This document shows, in pieces, positions 15,891 through 24,459 of a stretch of 64,000 nucleotides of DNA (its first letter is position 1; every line of letters starts with the position of its first letter). Source of the DNA: Gemmatimonadetes bacterium T265 (lineage in GTDB: Bacteria > Gemmatimonadota > Gemmatimonadetes > Gemmatimonadales > Gemmatimonadaceae); NCBI GenBank assembly GCA_019973575.1, contig BPUI01000001.1, forward strand, positions 2,678,342 to 2,742,341. Reading direction: 5' to 3'. The position numbers and the translations under genes were made by a program. The notes under the pieces are model-generated. The model was not told the DNA's origin and ran no database searches. It saw only the letters and a list, made by a program, of their open reading frames with translations.

Positions 15891-15973
15891 CGCCGGAAGA
15901 TGCACCGACGCAGCGGGCGTTGACACCGCGGCGCACCGCGGCGCGTAGGCCACGGCACCCCAGTCCCTCCCCG

Positions 15974-16342
15974 ATGCTCACCATCGTTCGCCTGTTCCTT
16001 CTACGCCGGCTCGCGGCGCGTACGCTCGGCGGGGTCGTCGCCGGCGCGCTCGGCGCGGCGATTTCGCTCGCGGTCGTCCTGAAGTTCGTCGGGCTGCCAT
16101 TCCTCGGCGTGGTCGCGCTCGCCGGCGCGCCGGTCGGGATCGTCCTCGCCGTGCTGCGCCTGCCGATCCGGATCGTGCTCGGCGCCGTGAGCGTCGTCGG
16201 CGGACTCGCCGCGGCCGCGTTCGCGGTCGGCGTGTTCGCGGTGAAGCTCGCCCTCGCGGCACTCGTCTTCTGGCTGTTGGTCCGTTGGTACCGGCGGCGG
16301 CCGCGCGAAGTCGGACCGGTCGTGACGGGGGCGGTGATGTAG
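15974..16342 (+). CDS. Small multi-helix membrane protein, unknown function
   Basis: A 122-residue protein with a basic N-terminus (MLTIVRLFLLRRLAAR) and about four hydrophobic segments rich in Gly, Ala and Val, ending in a cytoplasmic-type basic tail (RWYRRRP). No family recognised. It starts 84 bases from the divergent CdiI_2-like gene and ends 60 bases before hrpB on the same strand. No ribosome binding site is evident. Coding is plausible because a clean hydrophobic pattern is kept across the whole frame. Confidence 0.55.
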   Translation: MLTIVRLFLLRRLAARTLGGVVAGALGAAISLAVVLKFVGLPFLGVVALAGAPVGIVLAVLRLPIRIVLGAVSVVGGLAAAAFAVGVFAVKLALAALVFWLLVRWYRRRPREVGPVVTGAVM

Positions 16343-16401
16343 CGACCGCGCGGGCGCGACGGCGGACGGGCGCGGTGCCGACGTCCGTAGCTTCCGACGT
16401 C

Positions 16402-19095
16402 ATGTCGTCTCCCGCACCCCGGGCGTTCGCGCCCCCGCTCCCCATCGACGCGGCGCTCCCCGCGCTCCGCGCGGCACTCGACGCGGGCCCGCGCGTGGTG
16501 CTGCAGGCGCCACCCGGGGCGGGAAAGACGACCCGCGTCCCGCTCGCCCTGCTGGACGCGGGCTGGCTCGGGGGGCGCACGATCGTGATGCTCGAGCCGC
16601 GGCGCCTCGCCGCGCGCGCCGCCGCGCGGCGCATGGCGACGACGTTAGGCGAACCCGTGGGCGCGACCGTCGGCTTCCGCGTGCGCGCGGAGACGCGCGT
16701 CGGCCCGCGCACGCGCGTCGAGGTCGTCACCGAGGGCGTGCTGACGCGCATGCTGCAGGAGGACGCGGCGCTCGAGCGCGCGGGCGCCGTGCTCTTCGAC
16801 GAGTTCCACGAGCGCTCGCTGCAGGCCGACCTCGGCCTCGCGCTCGTCCTCGAGCTCCAGCAGGTGCTGCGCGACGACCTGCGCGTCCTCGTCATGTCGG
16901 CGACGCTCGACGGCGCGCGCGTCGCGGCGCTGCTCGGCCGGGCGGGCGGCGGGGCGCCCGCGCCGGTCGTCACAAGCGAGGGCCGCGCGTACCCGGTGGA
17001 GGTGCGGTGGCGCGCGCAGCGGCCGCCCGCCGCGCGCGGGGCCGCCGAGGCCGCGGCCGCGGCGACCGTTAGGCGCGCGCTCGACGCGCACGCCGGCGAC
17101 GTGCTCGTCTTCCTCCCCGGGGCCGCGGAAATCCGCCGCGCGGAGGAGGCGCTCGCGGGCGCGCCGCTCCCGCCGGACGTGCGCGTGCGCCCGCTGCACG
17201 GTCTGCTCGCGCCGGCGGAGCAGGACGTCGCGATCGCCCCGTCCGCGCCCGGCGAGCGGAAGGTCGTGCTCGCGACGTCGATCGCGGAGACGAGCCTCAC
17301 GATCGAGGGCGTGCGCGTCGTCGTCGACGCGGGGCTCGCGCGGGTGCCGCGCTTCGCGCCGCGCACCGGGATGACGCACCTCGACACCGTGCGCGTGTCG
17401 CGGGCGGCGGCGGAGCAACGGCGCGGGCGCGCCGGACGCGTCGCGCCGGGCGTCTGCTACCGGCTGTGGCCCGAGGCGGAGCACGCGGGGCTCCTCCCGT
17501 ACGCGCTTCCCGAGATCCTCGAAGCGGACCTCGCGCCGCTCGCGCTCGAACTCGCCGCGGCGGGCGTGCGCGACCCCAGTAGCCTGTTGTGGCTCGACCC
17601 GCCGCCCGCGCCCGCGTACGCCCGCGCACGTGAGCTCCTCGTGCAGCTCGACGCCCTCACCGCGGCCGGCGACGACGGCCGGATCACCGCGCACGGGCGG
17701 CGAATGAACGCGCTCGGGCTGCACCCGCGGCTCGCGCACATGGTGCTCGTCGCGCCGGACGTCGTTCCTCACGCCGCCCCGCCCGGGCCGGTGGGCGCGG
17801 CGGGAGCGGCGGCGTCATGGGCGGCGTGCGCGCTCGCCGCCCTGCTCGCCGAACGCGACGTCATCCGCGGACACCCCGAGCAGCCGGCCGAAGTGGACGT
17901 CGAGTTGCGACTCGCGCTCGTGCACCCGGGCGCGGTGCCCGCGACCGTGCGCGGCGCGGCGGTCGACCGGGCGGGCGTGCACCGCGTGCGCGCCGACCTC
18001 GCCGCCCTCCTGCGGCGCGCGGGCGTCCGGGCCGACGCGGCCCGCGCGGCAACGTCCGGCGGCGAGACGTTAGGCCGGCTCCTCGCGGCCGCGTACCCCG
18101 ACCGCGTCGCGCAGGCGCGCCCGGGTGCGCCCGGGCGCTTCCTGCTCCGCAACGGGCGCGGGGTCGTCGTAGCCGTCGGCGACCCACTCGCCCGCGCGCC
18201 GTACCTCGCCGTCGCGGAACTCGTCGGCACCGCTACCGAGCGGGAGAGCCGCGTCGCGCTCGCCGCGCCGCTGACGCTCGAGCAGATCGAGGCACAGTTC
18301 GCGACGCAGATCGTCCACGAGGACGACGTCGCGTGGGACGCCGCCGCGGACGTCGTACGCGCCCGGCGCGTCGACCGGCTCGGCGCGCTCGTCCTGCGCG
18401 AACGACCCGCGCGCGACCTCGACGTCGCGCGCGTCGCCTCGGTCCTCGCGGACGTCGTTCGGGCGCGGGTCGGTCCGGGGGGGGCCGGAGTCGACGCGCT
18501 GGGTACCGGTGACGCGGCAGCGGCGCTACGGTCGCGTGTCGCGTTTCTGCGACGCCTCGCGGAGGTCGTCGGAGAACCGGGCGCGGTCCGGGCCGGGCCG
18601 TGGCCGGATTGGCGCGACGCGCCACTCGCCCACGACCTCGACGTGTGGCTCGCGCCCCACCTCGCCGGGCTCCGGAGCTGGGCGGAGGTCCGCGCACTCG
18701 ACCTCGGCGCTATCCTCGGCGGCTCGCTCACGCACGCGCAGCGCGCGGCCCTCGACGCGCTCGCGCCCACGCACCTGGTCGTGCCGAGTGGGTCGCGAGT
18801 GCCGATCGACTACACGGATCCGGAGGCGCCGACGCTCGCCGTCCGGTTGCAGGAGCTGTTCGGACTCGCGGAGACACCGCGCGTGGGTGGCGGGCGGGTT
18901 CCGGTCGTGTTGGAGCTGCTCTCGCCGGCGCACCGGCCGGTGCAGGTCACGCGGGACCTCGCCGGCTTCTGGCGGTCGAGCTACTTCGACGTGCGACGAG
19001 AGTTGAGAGGTCGGTATCCCAAGCACTCGTGGCCGGAAGACCCGCTGCACGCGGCGGCGACGCGCAAGGCAAAGCCGAGGAGCGCGGGGCAGTGA
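16402..19095 (+). CDS. hrpB: ATP-dependent helicase HrpB
   Basis: An 897-residue DEAH-type superfamily 2 helicase. Motif I is PPGAGKTTRVPL, motif II is DEFHERSLQADLGLAL (DEFH), motif III is SATLD, and motif VI is QRRGRAGRVAPGVCYRLW. The C-terminus has the HrpB signature region PVVLELLSPAHRPVQVT and the stretch ending SYFDVRRELRGRYPKHSWPE. The length is close to the E. coli protein (about 810-820) with a slightly longer N-terminus. HrpB is widespread but its RNA substrate is unknown. ATG at 16402 follows a -10-like TAGCTT by eight bases, so the transcript may be nearly leaderless. Confidence 0.93.
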   Translation: MSSPAPRAFAPPLPIDAALPALRAALDAGPRVVLQAPPGAGKTTRVPLALLDAGWLGGRTIVMLEPRRLAARAAARRMATTLGEPVGATVGFRVRAETRVGPRTRVEVVTEGVLTRMLQEDAALERAGAVLFDEFHERSLQADLGLALVLELQQVLRDDLRVLVMSATLDGARVAALLGRAGGGAPAPVVTSEGRAYPVEVRWRAQRPPAARGAAEAAAAATVRRALDAHAGDVLVFLPGAAEIRRAEEALAGAPLPPDVRVRPLHGLLAPAEQDVAIAPSAPGERKVVLATSIAETSLTIEGVRVVVDAGLARVPRFAPRTGMTHLDTVRVSRAAAEQRRGRAGRVAPGVCYRLWPEAEHAGLLPYALPEILEADLAPLALELAAAGVRDPSSLLWLDPPPAPAYARARELLVQLDALTAAGDDGRITAHGRRMNALGLHPRLAHMVLVAPDVVPHAAPPGPVGAAGAAASWAACALAALLAERDVIRGHPEQPAEVDVELRLALVHPGAVPATVRGAAVDRAGVHRVRADLAALLRRAGVRADAARAATSGGETLGRLLAAAYPDRVAQARPGAPGRFLLRNGRGVVVAVGDPLARAPYLAVAELVGTATERESRVALAAPLTLEQIEAQFATQIVHEDDVAWDAAADVVRARRVDRLGALVLRERPARDLDVARVASVLADVVRARVGPGGAGVDALGTGDAAAALRSRVAFLRRLAEVVGEPGAVRAGPWPDWRDAPLAHDLDVWLAPHLAGLRSWAEVRALDLGAILGGSLTHAQRAALDALAPTHLVVPSGSRVPIDYTDPEAPTLAVRLQELFGLAETPRVGGGRVPVVLELLSPAHRPVQVTRDLAGFWRSSYFDVRRELRGRYPKHSWPEDPLHAAATRKAKPRSAGQ

Positions 19096-19148
19096 GACCG
19101 GCCCGGCCGGATGAACGATGCAGCGCCCGTGGATCCCGGAAAACGCGA

Positions 19149-19178
19149 GCGGGGCGGGCCCCGAATGGCCCGCCCCGC
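19149..19178. terminator. Bidirectional terminator between hrpB and the L,D-transpeptidase gene
   Basis: GCGGGGCGGGCC (19149-19160) pairs perfectly with GGCCCGCCCCGC (19167-19178) around the loop CCGAAT. It lies between two convergent genes that end at 19095 and 19202. Confidence 0.7.
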
Positions 19179-19201
19179 ATTCGCATCAGCCGCTGGTCAG
19201 C

Positions 19202-20137
19202 TCAGTAGATGTACACCGGCGTCCCGACCGGCACGTGCTGGTACAGCCATTCGATGTCCTCGTCGTAGAGGCGGATACAGCCGTGCGTCGCCGCGTCGCC
19301 GATCGTGTCCTCGTGCGGGGTGCCGTGGAAGTAGTACCCGTCGCCGAGCATGAGCTTGAAGCGGCCCAACTCGCCGTCGATCTTGCGGTTCTCGGTGCCC
19401 GAGGGCGGGATGAATAGCGTGTTGTTGAAGATGATCTCCTCGTCGACCGGCAGCTCTTCGAAGACGCCGTCAGGACCGATCACGCCGGCCCGGCCGCCGC
19501 GGACGGCGAGCCTGCGGCCCTTGCCGATCGAGAGCGTGCCCTTGTCGGGCATGTGGGCGAGCTTGAGACCCATGTTCTTCGCCGTCTCGACGTAGTGCCA
19601 CTCGGGGGGCGTCCAGACCGGATTCTCCTGCTTACCGAGCACCGTCCGACGGCCGCGCGGCGTCTGGAACGTCCACGACTGCTTGCCGAAGGTGATCGTC
19701 GTGTCCATGCCGGTCGCGATCGCGGCGACGAGGAGCGTGTCGTCGCCGTCGAGCACGTGGAGGACGCGGTCTTCGAGCGAGACCGCGACGCGCATCCCGC
19801 GCGCGCGGGCGAGCGCGCGCTCGGCAGCCGCGCCGGCGACACTGTCGCGGACGGAGCGGTAGTGCGTCGTCCGGCGCTCGGCCGCCGGCGCGACCTCCCC
19901 GACGGCGCCGTCGACCATAGACGCCGTGTCGCGCGCCTCGTTGGGTGCGGACGACGTGGTCGCGACGATCGGACCGTGGGACGCCCGCGCCGGGACTGTG
20001 GGACGTGTCGCTTGCTGCGCGCGGGCAACGCTGGCGCCACTCAGGGCGAGGGCGAGCACCGCGGCGGTGGACGCGACGCGGCGCAGCGAACGCGCGGACA
20101 TGGTCACGCGGGGCAGAAGGCGGGAGACGGTGTCCAT
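19202..20137 (-). CDS. Exported L,D-transpeptidase (YkuD domain)
   Basis: About 311 residues. A signal peptide follows the start (SARSLRRVAST, hydrophobic core, SVARAQQ). The C-terminal YkuD domain has the catalytic block with His in YYFHGTPHEDTIGDA and the cysteine in ATHGCIRLYDEDIEWLY. Such enzymes make 3-3 peptidoglycan cross-links or attach proteins to peptidoglycan in the periplasm. The middle (about 60-130) is low-complexity linker. ATG 20137 is preferred because GAGG lies nine bases upstream; 20152 and 20101 are alternatives. The 120-base leader contains two hairpins. The gene is monocistronic, ending at a bidirectional terminator. Confidence 0.88.
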   Translation of the reverse strand: MDTVSRLLPRVTMSARSLRRVASTAAVLALALSGASVARAQQATRPTVPARASHGPIVATTSSAPNEARDTASMVDGAVGEVAPAAERRTTHYRSVRDSVAGAAAERALARARGMRVAVSLEDRVLHVLDGDDTLLVAAIATGMDTTITFGKQSWTFQTPRGRRTVLGKQENPVWTPPEWHYVETAKNMGLKLAHMPDKGTLSIGKGRRLAVRGGRAGVIGPDGVFEELPVDEEIIFNNTLFIPPSGTENRKIDGELGRFKLMLGDGYYFHGTPHEDTIGDAATHGCIRLYDEDIEWLYQHVPVGTPVYIY

Positions 20138-20188
20138 CGGATGCTGCCTCATACAGACAGAAGACGGCGAAAGTTGCGCGGAGGCGTG

Positions 20189-20265
20189 TGTGGCGCAAAC
20201 GCCACGAGGGGATGCCGGTGTGACGGGCATCCCCTCGTTGTGCAACTGACGATCCAAATAATATA
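20189..20265 (-). promoter_or_regulatory. Promoter-like box and two-hairpin leader of the L,D-transpeptidase gene
   Basis: On the minus strand, TATATT (20265 to 20260) is followed by a 12-bp hairpin (CGAGGGGATGCC at 20205-20216 with GGCATCCCCTCG at 20226-20237). A small hairpin follows, GTGGCG/CGCCAC near 20190-20205. These could form a regulatory leader. The larger hairpin could alternatively be the terminator of the small membrane-protein gene upstream. Confidence 0.45.
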
Positions 20266-20329
20266 CGCGTGTTTGCCCGCGGGCCACATGTGGCGCGCGC
20301 ACGACGCGCGCCGCGTTCGCTCGCCGCGT

Positions 20330-20623
20330 TCAGCCATGCGCGACGCCGTAGCCCGCGGCCGCGAGAAGTAGCGCGCCGACGGCACCGACCGCCGCCGCGC
20401 GTGCGCCGTGGCCCGGGCGCATCGGACGGTCGTTCCATTCCGCCCACACGCGCGCCTCCCGGCGGCCGCGCCACGCACCGAGGGCGACCATGACGAGCGC
20501 GAAGATCACTCGGCGGCCCGCGCCCGCGCCGGCCCCGTACGGGGCGAGCGCGTGCCCCGCGATCATCCCGCCACCAACGACGACGAGCGCGGTGGTGAGA
20601 TGCGCGACCGTCGGTGCCGTCAC
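20330..20623 (-). CDS. Small membrane protein, unknown function
   Basis: A 97-residue protein with an N-terminal hydrophobic helix (TALVVVGGGMIAGHALAPYG), a second one (VIFALVMVALGAW), a charged loop (RGRREARVWAEWNDRPMRPG) and a third (AAAVGAVGALLLAAAGYGV). No family recognised. It is third in a minus-strand run behind the pseudouridine synthase and DUF411 genes, 35 bases after the latter. The hydrophobic pattern supports coding; the role is unknown. Confidence 0.5.
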   Translation of the reverse strand: MTAPTVAHLTTALVVVGGGMIAGHALAPYGAGAGAGRRVIFALVMVALGAWRGRREARVWAEWNDRPMRPGHGARAAAVGAVGALLLAAAGYGVAHG

Positions 20624-20658
20624 ACGCGGGCGGCGCGAGCGTCAGCCGGCGCGCCGCC

Positions 20659-21189
20659 TCAGTGTGAGGCGAACCGCGTCGTCGCGCCTGCCGGGTCGAA
20701 CGCAAAGACAGTGTACGCCTCCGTGCGGTTCGACTCCATCCCCGGCGACCCCGCGGGCATGCCGGGCACGGCGAGCCCGCGCACGGCGCGTGCGCCGACC
20801 GGCGAGCGGTCGCGCAGCAGCCGGCGCACGTCGGCCGCCGGGACGTGGCCTTCGATCACGTATCCGTTCACCACCGCCGTGTGGCAGGCGTGGAGCGATG
20901 CCGGCACGCCGTAACGCTGCTTGACGGCGTCGAGGTCGGCGACGTCCTGCACCGCGGGGCGGAAGCCGGCCGCGGCCATGTGCGTGACCCACTGCTGACA
21001 GCAGCCGCACAACGGGTCCTTGAACACGGTGATGAGCGTCCGCGCGTCAGGCGCGGGCAGTTCACCGCGGGCGCGAGACGTCAGGGCGCCGAACGCGCGA
21101 CGCGGGAAGACGACAGCGACGACGGCACTCCCGGCCGCGGTGAGCCAGGCGCGACGGGAGAGGACGACGGGGTCACAGGCGGGGATCAT
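20659..21189 (-). CDS. Exported DUF411 metal-binding-type protein
   Basis: A 176-residue protein. The N-terminus has SRRAWLTAAGSAVVAVVF, a twin-arginine-like export signal. The DUF411 domain follows: TVFKDPLCGCCQQWVTHM with the CGCC cysteines, then HACHTAVVNGYVIEGHVPA and GLAVPGMPAGSPGME. DUF411 proteins are often found near copper-handling genes and are thought to bind metal in the periplasm. No copper gene is nearby here. Its ATG lies within the last 17 bases of the pseudouridine synthase gene, so translation is probably coupled. Confidence 0.85.
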   Translation of the reverse strand: MIPACDPVVLSRRAWLTAAGSAVVAVVFPRRAFGALTSRARGELPAPDARTLITVFKDPLCGCCQQWVTHMAAAGFRPAVQDVADLDAVKQRYGVPASLHACHTAVVNGYVIEGHVPAADVRRLLRDRSPVGARAVRGLAVPGMPAGSPGMESNRTEAYTVFAFDPAGATTRFASH

Positions 21190-22042
21190 GACCCGGACGG
21201 TGCCCTACGCCCGCCGCGCGCGCAAGAGCGTCGCGCTCGGCGTCGGCGAGCGGGCGCAGCGCGCCGCGGGCGAGGGACCCCAGGGCGAGCGGGCCGACGG
21301 CCACCCGGATCAGCCGGCGCACCTCGACGTCGGCGGCGGCGAGCATGCGCCGGATGTGCCGGTTTCGGCCCTCGTGCAGGACGAGCTCCAGCCAGCCGCT
21401 CCGGTCGGCCGCGCGCAGCACGCGCGCGGCGGCGGCCGCGAGACGTTCGCCCTCTGGCGTGTCGAGTCCGGCCAGGAGCCGGGCGACGAGGGCGTCGTGG
21501 GGGCGCACGTCGACCTGCACGTGGTACGTCTTGGGCACGTGCGACGACGGCGCGAGGAGCGCGTTTGCCCAGCGCGTGTCGTTCGTGAAGAGGAGCAGCC
21601 CTTCGCTGGCCCGGTCGAGTCGGCCGACGGGAGCGACGAACTCCGCGACGTCGGGCGGCAGCAGGCTGTAGACGCTCGGCGCCCCGCGTTCGTCGACGCG
21701 CGACACCACCACGCCGCGGGGTTTGTGCAGGGCGTAGTAGCGTCGCGTGGCGGCGCGCACGGGCGCGCCGTCGAGCGTGAGGCGGTCGCGGCGCGGATCG
21801 ATGCGGAGGGTCGGGTCGTGCACGAGGCGGCCGTTGACGCGCACGCGCCCGGCCTCGACCCACCGCTCGCCGTCGCGGCGGGAGCCGGCGCCGAGCTTCG
21901 AGAGCGCGCGGGCGACGCCGACGCGGTCCCCATGCGCCGGGTCGGCCGCGGTCCGGGGCGGGCCGCCCGGCGCGTCCCGCCGGTAGCTTTGGGTGTCCGA
22001 GCGCCTGCGTCGCGCCCCGCCGTCCCGCTCCCGATGAGTCAT
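21173..22042 (-). CDS. Pseudouridine synthase, RluB/RsuA family
   Basis: About 289 residues. After a disordered, Arg-rich start comes an S4 RNA-binding domain (ARALSKLGAGSRRDGERWVE then AGRVRVNGRLV), then the catalytic domain with RYYALHKPRGVV and the active-site Asp in PVGRLDRASEGLLLFTND. LHEGRNRHIRRMLAA is the conserved C-terminal motif. It isomerises uridine in rRNA (23S for RluB/E/F, 16S for RsuA); the exact site cannot be told. The only start before the S4 domain is the ATG at 22042, which overlaps the divergent PYP gene start by nine bases. Its 3' end overlaps the DUF411 gene. Confidence 0.87.
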   Translation of the reverse strand: MTHRERDGGARRRRSDTQSYRRDAPGGPPRTAADPAHGDRVGVARALSKLGAGSRRDGERWVEAGRVRVNGRLVHDPTLRIDPRRDRLTLDGAPVRAATRRYYALHKPRGVVVSRVDERGAPSVYSLLPPDVAEFVAPVGRLDRASEGLLLFTNDTRWANALLAPSSHVPKTYHVQVDVRPHDALVARLLAGLDTPEGERLAAAAARVLRAADRSGWLELVLHEGRNRHIRRMLAAADVEVRRLIRVAVGPLALGSLARGALRPLADAERDALARAAGVGHRPGHDPRL

Positions 22043-22501
22043 TCGCCGTCTGATTTGCCGTCCCACACGCCGCCCGCCCCGCCGTCGACCGTGCGCTTCC
22101 CCGTTGATGCGGGCCGAGCGAGCGAGGTGCTCGAGGCCGCCGACGCGATGGCGCCCGAGGAACTCGACGCGCTGCCGTACGGGATGATCCAGCTCGACGC
22201 GTCCGGGCGCATTCTCAAGTACAACGCCGTCGAGTCGCGGCTGGCGTCGCTGCCGCAGGCACAGGCGATCGGGAAGCAGTTCTTCACCGAGGTCGCGCCG
22301 TGTACCAAGGTGCAGCAGTTCTACGGGCGCTTCAAGGACGGCGTGGTGCGCGAGTCGCTCGACGCGACGTTCGAGTTCCACTTCGCGTTCAAGCAGGAGC
22401 CGCGCGACGTTACCGTGCGGCTATTCTACTCGCGGCGGACGCGGAGCGTGTGGGTGATGATCTCGGACCACCAGCGAGTACCCGCGGCCGCGGCGGCGTA
22501 G
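22034..22501 (+). CDS. Photoactive yellow protein homologue (PAS-fold blue-light sensor)
   Basis: A 155-residue protein whose residues 45-150 match photoactive yellow protein along its length: ALPYGMIQLDASGRILKYN, AIGKQFFTEVAPCT, QQFYGRFKDGV and the final strand RSVWVMISD. Key residues are kept: Cys90 in APCT (attachment site of p-coumaric acid, Cys69 in Halorhodospira), Glu67 (Glu46) and Tyr63 (Tyr42). The residues matching Thr50 and Arg52 are Ala and Leu. An extra 40-residue disordered N-terminus replaces the usual cap. No tyrosine ammonia lyase or coumaroyl-CoA ligase gene is in the window. A PAS protein without chromophore is the alternative. Confidence 0.85.
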   Translation: MSHSPSDLPSHTPPAPPSTVRFPVDAGRASEVLEAADAMAPEELDALPYGMIQLDASGRILKYNAVESRLASLPQAQAIGKQFFTEVAPCTKVQQFYGRFKDGVVRESLDATFEFHFAFKQEPRDVTVRLFYSRRTRSVWVMISDHQRVPAAAAA

Positions 22502-22530
22502 GCGCGAGACGGGCACCCGCGTCCGCGCCC

Positions 22531-23643
22531 TCACCACGGTCGCACGGCGTCGGCGACCCGCCCGGCTGCGACGAGTTCGCGCAGTTCGTCGCCTAACGCC
22601 GCGCTCGCCTCCACGACGCGCTGCCACCGGCGCACCCGCTCGGCCTCGGGGAGCGCGTAGAAGTCCTGCCGGTCGGGGATCTTGCCGCCCGGCAGCGAAG
22701 CGACGAACGCCTCGGACGGCGCGATCAGCAGCGCGCGGCGGAAGTTTGCGCGCCCGGCCGCGCCCGTGACGCGGCGCCAGCCGAGCTGGCGGTCGAACCA
22801 CCCCGGCACGAGGTGGGCGTAGAAGTGCGGGTAGAGCACGAGGCCGCCCCCGCCGACCGGGGGCGGGCCGAAGTCGAGGTCGGGGTGGTAGTCGAGGATG
22901 CCGCCGTCCCAGAAGGTGCCCGGGAGTGCGGTGCCGTCCGCGCCCGGGATGCGCACGCCCTCCATGAGCAGCGGGATCGACCCGGACGCCGCGAGCGCGG
23001 GGCGGAGCGTGTCCGCGGTCAGCGCGCGGTGCGCGGTCGGAAGGTCGGCGAGGCCCGCGAACGGCGTCGCGTCTCCCGCGGTGTGGAAGATGACCCGGCG
23101 GAACTGGAGGGCGAGCGAGCGACGCGTGAGCACGTTCGCCGCCGCGGCGAGCCCGAAGCCGGCGAGCAGCGCGCCGCGCCGCGCGCCCGCGGCGAGCCCG
23201 CGCGCCTGGGTCGTGAGCACGTGCAGCCGCGCCCACGGGTGCGCGAGGATTTCGTCCGCGCCGGTCGGGCCTAACAGCCGGTCGAGCGCCGCGCCGAGCA
23301 CGGACGAGACCTCGTGCGGGGTGGCGCGCCGCGACGAGTAGCGCTGCTCGTGCACGTAGTACCGGTGCCCGCGGTCGAGCGCAGCGGCCGGGTCGCGTTG
23401 CGCGAGACACGCCATCCGCCACGAGCCGATCGACGAGCCGATGAGGTGCAGCGGGCGGTCGCGGGACGCACGCAGGAACTCGCCGAACAGGTAGCGATCG
23501 AGCCCCGCGAGGACGAGCCATTTGGCGCCACCGGACGCCGCGGGCAGGACGTCGACGTCCTCCGCGCGGAAGCCCCGCTCGCGGATCAGGGCGAGCGCCT
23601 CGGGACCGGCGCGGAGCACGAGGGCGGAGGGCACACGGTACAA
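22531..23643 (-). CDS. Patatin-like phospholipase family protein
   Basis: A 370-residue serine lipase-type protein. The nucleophile elbow is GSSIGSWRMA (GxSxG), the oxyanion-type Gly-rich stretch is AASGGAKWLVL, and the catalytic Asp is in FWDGGILDYHPD (DGG). No signal peptide is visible, so it is likely cytoplasmic and may act on membrane lipids. The first codon would be TTG at 23643; GTG at 23634 is an equally good start. The next minus-strand gene upstream (DUF4377) ends 42 bases away, so they may be co-transcribed. Confidence 0.85.
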   Translation of the reverse strand: MYRVPSALVLRAGPEALALIRERGFRAEDVDVLPAASGGAKWLVLAGLDRYLFGEFLRASRDRPLHLIGSSIGSWRMACLAQRDPAAALDRGHRYYVHEQRYSSRRATPHEVSSVLGAALDRLLGPTGADEILAHPWARLHVLTTQARGLAAGARRGALLAGFGLAAAANVLTRRSLALQFRRVIFHTAGDATPFAGLADLPTAHRALTADTLRPALAASGSIPLLMEGVRIPGADGTALPGTFWDGGILDYHPDLDFGPPPVGGGGLVLYPHFYAHLVPGWFDRQLGWRRVTGAAGRANFRRALLIAPSEAFVASLPGGKIPDRQDFYALPEAERVRRWQRVVEASAALGDELRELVAAGRVADAVRPW

Positions 23644-23685
23644 TCTGGTGCCGCCCGGGCGCGGCGACGTAGCCGCGCGCCCCGG

Positions 23686-24045
23686 TCACGACGTGGCCGG
23701 CACCTTGGACAGGACGGCGACGAGTCGGTAGCCTGCGGTCGAGCCGTCGGGCGTCGGGCGGTCGACCGCGCGGCGGGCGACCTGCAGCAGGTAGCGATAC
23801 CCGGGCTCGTACGCGAAGCCGCTGATCGTGTCGTAGAAGAGCGCGAACGGCGCGTCGGCCCGCTCGCGGACGCGCAGGCACTCCTGCGCGTCGGGCCCCG
23901 GGGACCGCACGCGCGTGGCGTCCACCTCGAACACGTAGAGCCGCTCCGCAGGCGCGCTCGCCGCACGGTACGCGCAGGCCACGGCGAGCCCGCCCGCCGC
24001 CGCGACGAACGTGAGGACCCGGACGGCGAGATCGGCGAAGAGCAT
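23686..24045 (-). CDS. DUF4377-type envelope protein
   Basis: A 119-residue protein with an N-terminal hydrophobic segment (LTFVAAAGGLAVACAYRA, an Ala-Cys that could be a lipobox). It is followed by a small domain with CLRVRERADAPFALFYDTI, GFAYEPGYRYLLQVARR and YRLVAVLSKV. This pattern matches DUF4377, a short domain often attached to META/HslJ-type lipoproteins; function unknown. It lies in a minus-strand run of small envelope proteins. Confidence 0.65.
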   Translation of the reverse strand: MLFADLAVRVLTFVAAAGGLAVACAYRAASAPAERLYVFEVDATRVRSPGPDAQECLRVRERADAPFALFYDTISGFAYEPGYRYLLQVARRAVDRPTPDGSTAGYRLVAVLSKVPATS

Positions 24046-24084
24046 CGTGACGTCGGCGGCGGATGCGGTGGGAAACGTCGCGCG

Positions 24085-24459
24085 TCAGTACACCCGGATC
24101 GTGTCCTCGATCGTCGGTGCCCGCACCGTGTGATGGGAGACGACGATCGCCTCGCCGCGCGCAACGGCCCTGAACTGAAAGCGCTGCCGTTCGCCCGCGG
24201 GTTCGTTCGGCCCGACGTCGTTGACGGTCACGTACTCCACGACGGCCGGCGCGGAGATCGTCGGCGGCGCCGTGTAGTTGCCGGGGCCGACCGTCGCCAA
24301 GGTGACGGTGAACGCGGCCCCGGCTGGAACGCGCGCGGTCTGACTTCGGGTGTCAGTCACGGCCACCGACACCGGATCGGTGCCGCACCCGACGAGAAGC
24401 AGAGCGGCGACGGTTCGCACGGACCTCCGGAACCGCATCCGACGTGGTGGCTGCGTCAT
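24085..24459 (-). CDS. Small lipoprotein, unknown function
   Basis: A 124-residue predicted lipoprotein: basic start, short hydrophobic core and lipobox LLLVGCG, so Cys would be lipidated and the protein anchored in the envelope. The rest (about 95 residues) is beta-rich (AFTVTLATVGPGNYTAPP, FQFRAVARGEAIVVSHHT), consistent with an Ig-like or protease-inhibitor-like sandwich. No specific family assigned. It is 39 bases upstream of the DUF4377 gene in the same direction. Confidence 0.65.
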   Translation of the reverse strand: MTQPPRRMRFRRSVRTVAALLLVGCGTDPVSVAVTDTRSQTARVPAGAAFTVTLATVGPGNYTAPPTISAPAVVEYVTVNDVGPNEPAGERQRFQFRAVARGEAIVVSHHTVRAPTIEDTIRVY

